Of a stretch of 64,000 nucleotides of DNA, positions 43,385 to 51,842 are shown one piece after another (positions within the stretch are counted from its first letter, which is position 1; each line of letters opens with the position of its first letter). Position numbers and translations under genes: made by a program. Origin of the DNA: Ensifer aridi (lineage in GTDB: Bacteria; Pseudomonadota; Alphaproteobacteria; Rhizobiales; Rhizobiaceae); NCBI RefSeq assembly GCF_002078505.1, contig NZ_LUAV01000004.1:326567-390566 (forward strand). The letters are read 5' to 3'. Below the pieces are notes generated by a model. That model searched no databases. It was not told the DNA's origin and saw only the letters and a list, made by a program, of their open reading frames with translations.

Positions 43385-44128
43385 GTGGCAGAAAAGACAG
43401 AAACGAAGCAGAGCGGCCTCTGGGAAAATGTGAAGGTCATCATCCAGGCGCTGCTCTTGGCCGTGGTCATTCGGACCGTCTTCTTCCAGCCCTTCACCAT
43501 TCCGTCGGGATCGATGATGCCGACACTGCTCGTCGGCGACTACATCTTCGTGAACAAGTTCGCCTATGGCTATTCGAAGTATTCGCTGCCGTTTTCGCCG
43601 AATCTTTTCAGCGGCAGGATCTTCGCAAGCGAACCCGAGCGCGGCGACATCGTGGTCTTCCGCTTCCCGCCCAACCCCGACATTGACTACATCAAGCGTC
43701 TCGTCGGCCTTCCGGGCGACCGTATCCAGGTCAGGAACAGCATCCTCTACGTCAACGACAAGCCCGTCGAGCGCGTGCCGGACGGCACGTTCCGGGCGGA
43801 TGATCAGTACGACACCGGCGGCGACGTTCCGGTCTATCGCGAGACGATGGACAACGGCGTGTCTTACGACACGCTCGACCAGTTTCCCGATTCACGCGGC
43901 GACAATACCCGCGAATTCATCGTCCCCGACGGCCACTATTTCATGATGGGCGACAACCGCGACAACTCGGCCGATAGCCGTTTCGACGTCGGTTTCGTTC
44001 CGGCGGAAAACCTGGTCGGCCGCGCAAGCCTGATCTTCTTCTCGCTCGGCAACGATACGTCCTTCCGCGAAGTGTGGAAGTGGCCGGCGAACCTGCGTTA
44101 CGATCGCCTGTTCAAGGTTGTCGAATGA
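43385..44128 (+). CDS. lepB: Signal peptidase I
   Basis: A 247-aa membrane protease removing signal peptides on the periplasmic side. The N-terminal helix (about 16-35) precedes the catalytic Ser in IPSGSMMPTLLVGDYIFVNKFAYGYS; the catalytic Lys lies in IDYIKRLVGLPGDRIQ; C-terminal GDNRDNSADSRFDVGFVPAENLVGRA is the box E. It starts at GTG 43385 with AAGGA upstream; a GTG at 43340 in frame is less likely. The stop overlaps the rnc start. Confidence 0.96.
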   Translation: MAEKTETKQSGLWENVKVIIQALLLAVVIRTVFFQPFTIPSGSMMPTLLVGDYIFVNKFAYGYSKYSLPFSPNLFSGRIFASEPERGDIVVFRFPPNPDIDYIKRLVGLPGDRIQVRNSILYVNDKPVERVPDGTFRADDQYDTGGDVPVYRETMDNGVSYDTLDQFPDSRGDNTREFIVPDGHYFMMGDNRDNSADSRFDVGFVPAENLVGRASLIFFSLGNDTSFREVWKWPANLRYDRLFKVVE

Positions 44129-44844
44129 TGAAGGGGCGCTCGTTGAGCGCGGAGGACCGGGCGAGGCTCGAGGCCGCGATCGGTTACCAGTTTGCCGAAA
44201 AGGAGCGTCTCGACCGGGCGCTGACGCATTCGAGCGCCCGCAGCGGCCGCGCAATCAACTACCAGCGGCTCGAATTCCTGGGCGACCGGGTATTGGGGCT
44301 GTGCGTGGCAGAACTTCTGTTTCAGACCTTTGTCAATGCGAACGAGGGCGAGCTTTCGGTCCGCCTGAACCAGCTCGTGAGCGCGGAGAGCTGCGCGAAG
44401 GTGGCGGACGAATTGTCGCTGCATGAATTCATCCGCACGGGATCGGACGTCAAGAAGATCACCGGCAAGCACATGATGAACGTACGCGCCGATGTGGTAG
44501 AGTCCCTGATCGCTGCGATCTATCTCGACGGAGGCATCGAGGCGGCGCGCCGCTTCGTCCTGCAGCATTGGACGCACCGCGCCGCGAGCGCGGACGGCGC
44601 CCGCCGTGATGCGAAGACGGAACTGCAGGAATGGGCGCACGCCAAATTCGGCGTTGCGCCGAAATACAGGACGGACGATCGCTCCGGCCCCGATCACGAT
44701 CCACGTTTCACCGTGACGGTCGAGGTCGACGGGCTGGCACCGGAGACGGGGATCGATCGCTCAAAGCGCGGCGCCGAGCAAATCGCCGCCACGAGATTGC
44801 TGGAACGCGAAGGTGTTTGGCAGAAACGATCTGCCGGAAATTGA
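44125..44844 (+). CDS. rnc: Ribonuclease III
   Basis: A 239-aa double-strand RNA endonuclease that processes rRNA and structured mRNA. Signature RLEFLGDRVLGLCVAELLF carries the catalytic Glu/Asp; DVVESLIAAIYLDGG is the second acidic site; C-terminal dsRNA-binding domain (about 160-235; KTELQEWAHAKFG). The ATG overlaps the lepB stop (ATGATG), and a second Met follows at once, so the real N-terminus may be one residue shorter. Confidence 0.96.
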   Translation: MMKGRSLSAEDRARLEAAIGYQFAEKERLDRALTHSSARSGRAINYQRLEFLGDRVLGLCVAELLFQTFVNANEGELSVRLNQLVSAESCAKVADELSLHEFIRTGSDVKKITGKHMMNVRADVVESLIAAIYLDGGIEAARRFVLQHWTHRAASADGARRDAKTELQEWAHAKFGVAPKYRTDDRSGPDHDPRFTVTVEVDGLAPETGIDRSKRGAEQIAATRLLEREGVWQKRSAGN

Positions 44845-44852
44845 CGGAAGCC

Positions 44853-45782
44853 ATGACGGATAAGGAAATTGATACGGCCGCCGGCGGCGCGCAGACCCGC
44901 TCGGGCTTCGTGGCGCTGATCGGCGCGACGAACGCCGGCAAATCGACATTGGTCAACCGCCTCGTCGGCGCGAAGGTGTCCATAGTCAGTCACAAGGTCC
45001 AGACGACACGTGCGATCATCCGCGGCATTGCCATTCACGGCAACGCTCAGATCGTCTTCATGGACACGCCCGGCATCTTCAAGCCGCGGCGCCGGCTCGA
45101 CCGCGCCATGGTCACCACCGCCTGGGGCGGCGCAAAGGATGCCGATGTCGTGATGCTGCTGATCGACAGCGAACGCGGACTCAAGGGCGATGCCGAGGCG
45201 ATCCTCGAAGGCCTGAAGGAGGTGCCGCAACCGAAGATCCTGGTGCTCAACAAGGTCGACCGGGTGCGGCCGGAGGAATTGCTGAAGCTCGCGGCCGCGG
45301 CAAACGAGGCCGTCGCTTTCGAGCGTACTTTCATGATCTCGGCGCTCAACGGCTCGGGCTGCGACGACCTTATGGATTATCTGGCCAAGGCGCTGCCGGA
45401 GGGTCCCTGGTATTATCCGGAGGATCAGATCTCCGACCTGCCGATGCGCCAGCTCGCTGCCGAGATCACTCGCGAGAAACTGTTCCTGCGACTGCATCAG
45501 GAGCTTCCCTATGCGTCGCACGTGGAGACTGAGAAGTGGGAAGAGCGCAAGGACGGCTCGGTGCGCATCGAGCAGGTGATTTACGTGGAGCGCGAGAGCC
45601 AGAAGAAGATCGCGCTCGGCAAGGGCGGGGAGGCGATCAAGGCGATCTCCACCGCAGCCCGCAAGGAAATCTCGGAAATTCTGGAGCAGCCCGTGCACCT
45701 CTTCCTGTTTGTGAAGGTGCGTGAGAACTGGGGCGACGATCCGGAGCGCTTCCGCGAAATGGGGCTCGATTTCCCGAGATAG
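44853..45782 (+). CDS. era: GTPase Era
   Basis: A 309-aa GTPase binding 16S rRNA and assisting 30S assembly. G1 GATNAGKSTLVNRL, G3 DTPGIF, G4 NKVD, then the KH domain (about 225-305; GKGGEAIKAISTAARKEISE, with GxxG). The start is 8 bases after the rnc stop, with GGAAG upstream. Last gene of the operon; an inverted mosaic repeat follows 13 bases later. Confidence 0.96.
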   Translation: MTDKEIDTAAGGAQTRSGFVALIGATNAGKSTLVNRLVGAKVSIVSHKVQTTRAIIRGIAIHGNAQIVFMDTPGIFKPRRRLDRAMVTTAWGGAKDADVVMLLIDSERGLKGDAEAILEGLKEVPQPKILVLNKVDRVRPEELLKLAAAANEAVAFERTFMISALNGSGCDDLMDYLAKALPEGPWYYPEDQISDLPMRQLAAEITREKLFLRLHQELPYASHVETEKWEERKDGSVRIEQVIYVERESQKKIALGKGGEAIKAISTAARKEISEILEQPVHLFLFVKVRENWGDDPERFREMGLDFPR

Positions 45783-45795
45783 GCATTGCCGCTCA

Positions 45796-45906
45796 GGTCA
45801 CGAGGATTTAGGTCGGATCGACCTAAATCGTGAACGTGATCGATACTAAAAAGTTAGCGCGGGTTGCGGGCGGAAAACCGCGCACACTTTTCCTCATCCC
45901 GCGCTA
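45796..45906 (-). repeat. Mosaic repeat, 'GCGGGATGAGG/TTTTAGGTCG' family, inverted copy
   Basis: CACGAGGATTTAGGTCGG-ATCGACC palindrome, then CGTGATCGAT and AGCGCGGG...AAAACCGCGCACAC...CATCCCGCGCT. It fills the convergent gap between era and arsH. Its right end supplies the TAG stop of arsH (45904-45906). Confidence 0.85.
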
Positions 45907-46620
45907 GATCTTCGCCAAATTGACGCGCTCTTCGAGCTCTGCGGCCGCCTGCTTGCGCTCGCTGTAACGGTCCGTCAGGTAGGCGGAGCAGTCGCGCGTC
46001 AGGAGCGTGAATTTCATCAGCTCTTCCATGATGTCGACGACGCGGTCGTAATAGCTCGACGGCTTCATCCGGCCATTGGCATCGAATTCCTGGAACGCCT
46101 TCGCGACGGAAGACTGATTGGGAATTGTAATCATGCGCATCCATCGGCCGAGGATGCGCATCTGATTGACGGCGTTGAAGCTCTGCGATCCGCCCGAAAC
46201 CTGCATGACGGCCAGCGTCTTTCCCTGCGTCGGCCGGATCGATCCTGTCGATAGCGGAATCCAATCGATCTGGGCTTTCATGATCCCGGTCATCGCTCCG
46301 TGGCGTTCCGGGCTCACCCAGACCTGTCCTTCGGACCAGATCGATAATTCGCGCAGTTCCTGCACCTTGGGATGGCTCACCGGTGCCGCATCGGGCAGCG
46401 GCAAAGCGGCGGGATCGAAGATTTTCACCTCCGCGCCGAAAAACTCGAGCAGACGGCGGGCCTCGTGCGCCAGAAGGCGGCTGTAGGACACCGTTCGCAA
46501 CGATCCATAGAGAATCAGGATGCGTGGCTTGTGCGTCGAAAGCGTCGGGCACAGCGCGTCGCTATCCGGCGGCCGCAGTTGCCGCACGTTCGCGGAAGGG
46601 AGGTCGTTGTCGTCAGACAA
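45904..46620 (-). CDS. arsH: ArsH, NADPH-dependent FMN reductase
   Basis: A 238-aa flavodoxin-like flavoprotein. [19 protein letters not shown] binds [28 protein letters not shown] is the family signature. ArsH oxidises trivalent organoarsenicals or acts as quinone/metal reductase and protects against arsenic. It starts at TTG (46620), eight bases inside the arsC end, with an AAGG ribosome site. The final codons overlap the intergenic repeat 45796-45906, so the C-terminal stop is repeat-derived. Last gene of the ars operon. Confidence 0.93.
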   Translation of the reverse strand: MSDDNDLPSANVRQLRPPDSDALCPTLSTHKPRILILYGSLRTVSYSRLLAHEARRLLEFFGAEVKIFDPAALPLPDAAPVSHPKVQELRELSIWSEGQVWVSPERHGAMTGIMKAQIDWIPLSTGSIRPTQGKTLAVMQVSGGSQSFNAVNQMRILGRWMRMITIPNQSSVAKAFQEFDANGRMKPSSYYDRVVDIMEELMKFTLLTRDCSAYLTDRYSERKQAAAELEERVNLAKI

Positions 46621-47035
46621 TGCGCTTGCCTTCTGAATCGAGCACGGCTTCGCCGTCTTCCTTGGAGAATAGTCCCTTGTGGGTATCCGGCAGGATGTTG
46701 AGCACGACTTCCGACGGGCGGCAAAGGCGTGTGCCCAGCGGAGTGACCACGAAGGGGCGATTGATCAGAATCGGGTGTTCGACCATCGCATCGAGCAGTT
46801 CCTCTTCCCCGAGCGCGGGATTACCGAGCTCGAGCGCTTCGAACGGTGTTCCTTTTTCACGAATGGCCTCGCGCACTGTCAGTCCCGCGGCCGCGATCAT
46901 CGACTTCAGCTCTGCGCGCGATGGCGGCGCGTCGAGATAGGCGACGATGGTCGGCTCGATGCCGGCGTTGCGGATCATCGCCAGCGTGTTGCGCGAGGTG
47001 CCGCAGGCCGGATTGTGATAGATGGTGACGTTCAT
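46613..47035 (-). CDS. arsC: Arsenate reductase, glutaredoxin-coupled ArsC family
   Basis: A 140-aa ArsC/Spx-like protein that reduces arsenate to arsenite with glutathione/glutaredoxin. [20 protein letters not shown] carries the catalytic Cys; [22 protein letters not shown] holds the arginines of the active site. Its start (ATG 47035) overlaps the aqpS stop by one ATGA-type overlap; its end overlaps the arsH start. It coexists with a low-molecular-weight-phosphatase-type reductase two genes upstream. Confidence 0.94.
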   Translation of the reverse strand: MNVTIYHNPACGTSRNTLAMIRNAGIEPTIVAYLDAPPSRAELKSMIAAAGLTVREAIREKGTPFEALELGNPALGEEELLDAMVEHPILINRPFVVTPLGTRLCRPSEVVLNILPDTHKGLFSKEDGEAVLDSEGKRIV

Positions 47036-47733
47036 GGTGTTGCCTCGTTGGAGATTGGGCGGGCGATGGGTCGGGCCGGCCGCAGGAGCCAGGTCATCAG
47101 CGAAAGCGCGCAGACGGCTCCCAGTATTTCCGCAATCACGAAGCCGGGCAGATCCCCCGGACGAATGCCGGAGAAGGTGTTCGTCAGTGACCGAGCCAAT
47201 GCGACTGCTGGATTGGCGAAGGACGTGGAGGCGGTGAACCAGTAGGCGGCTGTGATGTAGAGACCGACGAGCCACGGTACTGCCTCGCCACGGAAGCGGA
47301 TGCCGGCGAGGATGGTGGCGATCAGGCCGAAGGTCGCGATCGCCTCCGAAAGCCACTGCGCGGGACCGGTGCGTACTTTTGCGGAGATGTCGAGCGGCGA
47401 AAGATCGAACATCAGATGGGCGATGACAGTCCCGGCAATGGCGCCCGTCACCTGCGCGACCAGATAAAACGCGCAGTCGCGTCGCCCGAGTCCTCCGGAA
47501 AGGGCGAAGACAAGCGACACTGCCGGGTTGAAATGGGCACCAGACAGAGGGCCAAGGATCGTGATCAGGACAACGAGGATCGCTCCCGTGGCGATCGTGT
47601 TGGCAACGAGGGCCAATGCATTATCGGCCGTCAGGGCATCGGCCATGATCCCCGAGCCGACGACCGCCGCCACGAGCAGGCCAGTGCCGAGCGCCTCTGC
47701 CACACAACGGCGGCTTAAGTCGAATTCCTGCAT
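47032..47733 (-). CDS. aqpS: Aquaglyceroporin, AqpS type
   Basis: A 233-aa MIP-family channel with six helices and two NPA boxes (FNPAVSLVF and FANPAVALARS). Studies of S. meliloti AqpS indicate it lets arsenite leave the cell down its gradient after arsenate reduction, replacing an ArsB/Acr3 pump. No pump gene is found in this operon, which supports that. TGATG overlap with the upstream reductase gene. Inner membrane. Confidence 0.92.
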   Translation of the reverse strand: MQEFDLSRRCVAEALGTGLLVAAVVGSGIMADALTADNALALVANTIATGAILVVLITILGPLSGAHFNPAVSLVFALSGGLGRRDCAFYLVAQVTGAIAGTVIAHLMFDLSPLDISAKVRTGPAQWLSEAIATFGLIATILAGIRFRGEAVPWLVGLYITAAYWFTASTSFANPAVALARSLTNTFSGIRPGDLPGFVIAEILGAVCALSLMTWLLRPARPIARPISNEATP

Positions 47734-48254
47734 CAGCTTGCCCTGTCCGCGGTCACGTCGTTCATACGGCCGATCTCATCGAGATGGCTGTGGAGCGCCA
47801 TTCTGTCGATCGAGGTGAGCGGCAGGCTGATGAAGGCCATGATTCGGTTCTTGAGAAACCGCGCCGCCTCGGCAAAGGCCCTTTCTTTTTCGAATTCGCT
47901 GCCTTCGACCGCGGCCGGATCGGCCACGCCCCAATGGGCGGTCATCGGATGGCCCGGCCAGACGGGGCAGGCCTCTCCCGCCGCGCTGTCACAAACGGTG
48001 AAGATGAAATCCATTTGCGGCGCATCCGGCGTGGCGAACACGTCCCAACCCTTGGAACTGAAGCCCTCAGCCGGGTAGCCGCGGCTCTTCAGTTCCCGAA
48101 GGGCAAGCGGATGCACGGTGCCCTTGGGGTTGCTGCCGGCCGAAAAGGCGCGGAAGCGGCCCTTGCCTTCCGTATTCAGGATCGACTCGGCAAGAATAGA
48201 GCGTGCCGAATTACCGGTACAGAGGAACAAGACATTGTAGACGGGTTCAGGCAT
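47733..48254 (-). CDS. Arsenate reductase, low-molecular-weight-phosphatase type (thioredoxin/ArsC-like)
   Basis: A 173-aa LMW-PTP-fold protein. The active site VLFLCTGNSARSILAE is the CX5R phosphatase loop; MDFIFTVCDSAAGEACPVWPG provides the two further cysteines used by the redox cascade. Reduction of arsenate, coupled to thioredoxin or mycothiol, is expected. It overlaps arsR (by eight bases) and aqpS. Its presence alongside the glutaredoxin-type ArsC in one operon is unusual. GGGAGG precedes ATG 48254. Confidence 0.9.
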   Translation of the reverse strand: MPEPVYNVLFLCTGNSARSILAESILNTEGKGRFRAFSAGSNPKGTVHPLALRELKSRGYPAEGFSSKGWDVFATPDAPQMDFIFTVCDSAAGEACPVWPGHPMTAHWGVADPAAVEGSEFEKERAFAEAARFLKNRIMAFISLPLTSIDRMALHSHLDEIGRMNDVTADRAS

Positions 48255-48603
48255 GGGTGTCCTCCCTTGGTGAACAGCATGGCGTAAGGTCCGCGATCAG
48301 GGGTGCGCAGAGATCCGGATGTCCGGCGCAGCAGTCCTTGAGCATGAAGCTGATGACGTGACGCAGACCGTCGAGATCGGCGCGGTAGATGATCGATCGG
48401 CTCTGCCGCTCCGTCGTCACAAGTCCCGCCCGCTGCAACTGCGCTAGATGCGTCGACATGGTGTTGTGCGGGACTTTGAGCACACGGGCGATCTCACCCG
48501 CGGGCAGGCCGTCCGGCTCGTGTGTGACCAGGAGCCGAAATGCGTCGAAACGTGTTGGTTGAGCCAGGGCGGCAAGGGCTGCAATTGCGTCGGATGTGTC
48601 CAT
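48247..48603 (-). CDS. arsR: ArsR-family As(III)-responsive repressor
   Basis: A 118-aa winged-helix repressor. DNA helix HNTMSTHLAQLQRAGLVTTERQSRSIIYRAD. The usual ELCVCDL metal motif in the recognition helix is missing (VLKVPHN); instead five cysteines cluster at the C-terminus (Cys91, 92, 99, 109, 110; MLKDCCAGHPDLC), as in Acidithiobacillus-type ArsR. Its ATG at 48603 sits inside a 26-bp palindrome and a predicted leaderless promoter. Heads the five-gene overlapping ars operon. Confidence 0.93.
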   Translation of the reverse strand: MDTSDAIAALAALAQPTRFDAFRLLVTHEPDGLPAGEIARVLKVPHNTMSTHLAQLQRAGLVTTERQSRSIIYRADLDGLRHVISFMLKDCCAGHPDLCAPLIADLTPCCSPREDTHA

Positions 48604-48639
48604 GTGTCGAGATATATCGACACATGAACATTTAGGCAA
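48601..48639 (-). promoter_or_regulatory. arsR operator-promoter, overlapping the start codon
   Basis: Inverted repeat CATGTGTCGA-N6-TCGACACATG at 48601-48626. On the minus strand TTGCCT (48634-48639), 17-bp spacer, TATATC (48611-48616), then seven bases to the ATG: a leaderless promoter with the operator across the -10 box and start codon. No ribosome site upstream. Strong autoregulation is likely. Confidence 0.8.
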
Positions 48640-48716
48640 GCTTCGATCGCGACTGCAACGCGAATCAAGAAGGTATTCGCGGTTTCCGCCTGCAGGCGGC
48701 GGCTCATTGCTGCCGA

Positions 48717-49700
48717 TCAGTCGCTCGAAGCGGCAAGCCGCTTGCCGAGCAGGGGGCCGATCGTTTCCGCCCGGTTGGTCCAGACGTAGCCCGCGAAATC
48801 TTCCGGAACCATCGCCAGATCTTCCGCCCTGTCGATGCCGGAGGTGAAATCCCCGCCGCCATAGGGGCCAAGAAGGATGATCTCGCTTCCGACAGCCCGC
48901 ATGCGGGCCGCGAAGCGGTGCGGCCAGCCCCACAGAAACGGCGCATAATTGCTGGGCACGATGATAAGCGTATCGCTGCAGGCATCCGGAACGATGCCGG
49001 TCCAGCCATAGGCGGCGTAGCGACCAAGGCAGGCGACGGTGGACTGTCGATCATAGCCTTTCAGCCCCGGGATCAGCCGCAAGGTTTCCTGTGTCGGGGC
49101 GCTGCCGCCGTAGACGCCGAACACTTGCTTGCGCCACTCCGGGTGGAACCGCAGCAGCACGGCAAGCGTCGCGCCTTCCTCCCGCCGCTCGCTTTTGAAA
49201 TTGATCAGGAAACGGCCATGGGGCAGGGCGTTGAAGACCTCCGTCAATGTCGGCATCTGGCCCGCCCCCTGACCGCGGAAGGGAAAGGTCTTGCCGCCGT
49301 CGGGCGTGTAACCATAGCCGATGTCAAGTGTCTTTAGCTCGGTCATGGGCGTCTGCTCGGTGACGCCCGTTCCGTTCGTCCTGCAGTCCAGCGTCCAGTC
49401 ATGGAACACGGCGAACTGGCGGTCCGGCGTCAGGTGCACGTCGAGCTCGACGACATCGGCGCCGCTGTCGAATGCTGCGCGCATCGAGGCGATCGTGTTC
49501 TCGATATAGCTGTGGCGCGGTGGCTCGATGCGATCGGCCGTGCAGGTGTCTTTTTCGACGCCATCCGGTGAGTAGACCTGATGGATACCACGATGAGCGA
49601 GGATTTTGGGTGCGCCGGTGGGCGGCGTCGCCAACAGCGACGTATTGAGGAGCCAGACCACGGCAAGGACGACGAGCGCAATGGCGGCGACCTTCTTCAT
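48717..49700 (-). CDS. Glycerophosphodiester phosphodiesterase
   Basis: A 327-aa GDPD, TIM-barrel enzyme releasing sn-glycerol 3-phosphate from deacylated phospholipids. N-terminal helix MKKVAAIALVVLAVVWLLN anchors or exports it. ILAHRGIHQVYSP carries the catalytic His; ENTIASM and VVELDVHLTPDRQFAVFHDWTLD give the metal acids and second His. Probably membrane-anchored facing the periplasm. A cysteine-containing insert (KDTCTADRIE) is atypical. Confidence 0.9.
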   Translation of the reverse strand: MKKVAAIALVVLAVVWLLNTSLLATPPTGAPKILAHRGIHQVYSPDGVEKDTCTADRIEPPRHSYIENTIASMRAAFDSGADVVELDVHLTPDRQFAVFHDWTLDCRTNGTGVTEQTPMTELKTLDIGYGYTPDGGKTFPFRGQGAGQMPTLTEVFNALPHGRFLINFKSERREEGATLAVLLRFHPEWRKQVFGVYGGSAPTQETLRLIPGLKGYDRQSTVACLGRYAAYGWTGIVPDACSDTLIIVPSNYAPFLWGWPHRFAARMRAVGSEIILLGPYGGGDFTSGIDRAEDLAMVPEDFAGYVWTNRAETIGPLLGKRLAASSD

Positions 49701-50328
49701 CGGGTTTTCCTCCTCTCGCGACGGCTTTACGCGATAATGGGACGTGACGATGTTACCGCGAGTGCACGCAGCAGGTTACGCGGATTGCGAACGATCTGTC
49801 ACGTCGACGCGCGATTGACCGATAACCGACCTCATGGGAGGTAGGCGTTCGGCGTCGGTCATGCAACGCTTGTGGAGAATATACGTGCCGCAGCTCGCCG
49901 ACGGAAATGCGTCAAAGGCGATGTCGCCGCAGCGAGATGAGGAGCGGCGCGTTCCACCGCAAGCCACGCGCTTGCGCGCGCGCCCGTACCATCACGTCGT
50001 ATGCCGGCGATCAGGCCTTCCGCATTTACTAAGTATGCAAATCTTTGAGGGGCCACAAAAAAGCCCCATTGATAAACCGGCGAACGCAGCTAAGTTAATG
50101 GAAGTTCTGATGGATAGGAGCCCGTTGGGCTGGCCTGACGACATCCCGTAGCTGGCGCCGCGCGTCCGTGCGGCCCGTCGGAAGCCGTGAGGCTTGACCT
50201 GAGCCGGTCGCTGCTTCTGGACACATCGGCGCTGTTCTCTGGCGCACTCTTCCGGAAGCGACCGAACCGCCCGCGCTCCATGCGGAAGAACCAATATGGT
50301 CCGTGTAGGTCTGGCGCTGAGGTTGGAA
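49701..50328. other. Intergenic region between GDPD and cfa
   Basis: About 630 bp with no supported gene. A GGGGC...GCCCC hairpin (50051-50069) has no T-run. A 38-codon plus-strand frame (50034-50151, MQIFEGPQKSPIDKPANAAK...) lacks a ribosome site and has untypically low third-position GC, so it is not called. The right part must carry the cfa promoter. Confidence 0.4.
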
Positions 50329-51585
50329 ATGAATGCAGCATTGTTGAAGTTGCTTCGCCGTCTTGTCCAGAAGGGGACTCTGGCGGTCATTTTTTCATCG
50401 GGAAAGAAAGTTGTCTTGGGTGATGGCACGGGGAAGCCTGCGACCATACGCATCACCGACGCCGAGGCGGAAAGGGCAATACTGTACGACCCCGGGCTGA
50501 AGTTCGGGGAAATGTATATGGACGGTCGCGTCGTCGTCGAGGAGGGCGACATTTTCGATGTCCTGTCCATCATCAAGAGTAATGGTGTGGAAAAGGCAGC
50601 AACCTTCGCGAACTCTATCGTCGCGCTGTGGCATGTGCTGCGCCAGCAGGTGAAAAGCCGCCTGCCTGTAAACCGCAATCGCTACAACGTTGCCCACCAT
50701 TACGATCTGGACGGCAAGCTCTTCAATCTCTTCCTCGATGAGGACTGGCAATATTCCTGTGCCTATTTCCATCCACCGGGCATCTCGCTAGACGAGGCGC
50801 AGCGCGCCAAGAAGCGGCACATCGCGGCGAAATTGCTGCTCGAACCCGGCCAGAAGGTGCTGGAGGTCGGTTCTGGTTGGGGCGGCATGGCGATGTATCT
50901 CGCCGAATCGTCCGGCGTCGAAGTCACCGGCATCACGCTCAGCGAAGAGCAGTTGAAGGTCTCGCGTGAACGCGCGGCCAGGCGCGGCCTCTCCGACCGC
51001 GTGCGCTTCGAGTTGCAGGACTATCGCACCATGCAGGGACGGCAGTTCGATCGCATTGTCTCCGTCGGCATGTTCGAGCACGTGGGCATCGGCAATTACG
51101 GCAACTTCTTCCGTAAGATGAAGGAGCTCTTGAAGCCCGACGGCGTGATGCTGCTGCATTCCATCGGCCAGATCTACAAGCCCTGGGCCACCAATCCCTG
51201 GATCGAGAAATACATCTTCCCGGGCGGTTATATCCCGGCCCTATCGGAGGTGCTGCCCCCGGTCGAGAACAGTCGGCTGCTCGTCAAGGACATAGAAATC
51301 CTGCCGATGCACTATGCCTGGACGCTCAGGGCCTGGCGCGAGCGCTTCGTTGCGCGGCGGGACGAGGCGGTGAAGCTCTACGACGAGCGCTTCTTCCGGA
51401 TGTGGGAGTTCTATCTCGCAGCTTCTGAGACGGCATTCCTCTACGACAAGCACTTCATCTTCCAGATACAGCTCTCGCCGTCTCTGGGAACAGTGCCGGT
51501 CTCGCGGGATTACATCGAAGCAAAGGAGCGCGAACTGCTGGAGTTCGAGAAAACCCGTCGGCGGCTGGAACTCGTCGCGGTTTGA
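50329..51585 (+). CDS. cfa: Cyclopropane-fatty-acyl-phospholipid synthase
   Basis: A 418-aa SAM-dependent methyltransferase adding a methylene bridge to unsaturated phospholipid acyl chains. N-terminal domain (about 1-120); SAM motif VLEVGSGWGGMAMYLAES; VSVGMFEHVG with the bicarbonate site; HSIGQIY. ATG 50329 has GAGG upstream; in-frame ATG at 50296 is the alternative. Membrane-associated. Often induced in stationary phase or acid. Rhizobia usually have two copies, so the number is not assigned. Confidence 0.94.
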   Translation: MNAALLKLLRRLVQKGTLAVIFSSGKKVVLGDGTGKPATIRITDAEAERAILYDPGLKFGEMYMDGRVVVEEGDIFDVLSIIKSNGVEKAATFANSIVALWHVLRQQVKSRLPVNRNRYNVAHHYDLDGKLFNLFLDEDWQYSCAYFHPPGISLDEAQRAKKRHIAAKLLLEPGQKVLEVGSGWGGMAMYLAESSGVEVTGITLSEEQLKVSRERAARRGLSDRVRFELQDYRTMQGRQFDRIVSVGMFEHVGIGNYGNFFRKMKELLKPDGVMLLHSIGQIYKPWATNPWIEKYIFPGGYIPALSEVLPPVENSRLLVKDIEILPMHYAWTLRAWRERFVARRDEAVKLYDERFFRMWEFYLAASETAFLYDKHFIFQIQLSPSLGTVPVSRDYIEAKERELLEFEKTRRRLELVAV

Positions 51586-51618
51586 TGCAGTAAAGCGCCC
51601 AATTTCTTCGTAGCGGGA

Positions 51619-51730
51619 TTGCCTCTCACCCCTAACCCTCTCCCAGGAAGCGGGGCGAGGGGTCTGAGAGCGCCCGACTGTCTCTTCTCCCGTCGAAACG
51701 CGGAGAAGGTCGCGGAGCGGGATGAGGCAC
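51619..51730 (+). repeat. 'CCTCATCCG/CCCTCTCCC' type intergenic repeat
   Basis: CTCTCACCCCTAACCCTCTCC, GGGGCGAGGGGTC and GGAGAAGGTCGCGGAGCGGG repeat complementary pieces around a centre; related to 37548-37612. It lies between cfa and tex. Confidence 0.5.
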
Positions 51731-51842
51731 GGCGCACGCATTTCATCTTTGCCATCTTCTGTGGAGTTCAGGTGAGCCCTCACTTGGCCTTCCTCGTCTG
51801 CGCACGTATGGTCCGGCCGGAAAACAGCATACGGAACGCAAA

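Noticed and set aside
50034..50151. A 38-codon plus-strand frame before cfa
   Set aside because: No ribosome site and low third-position GC; insufficient support.
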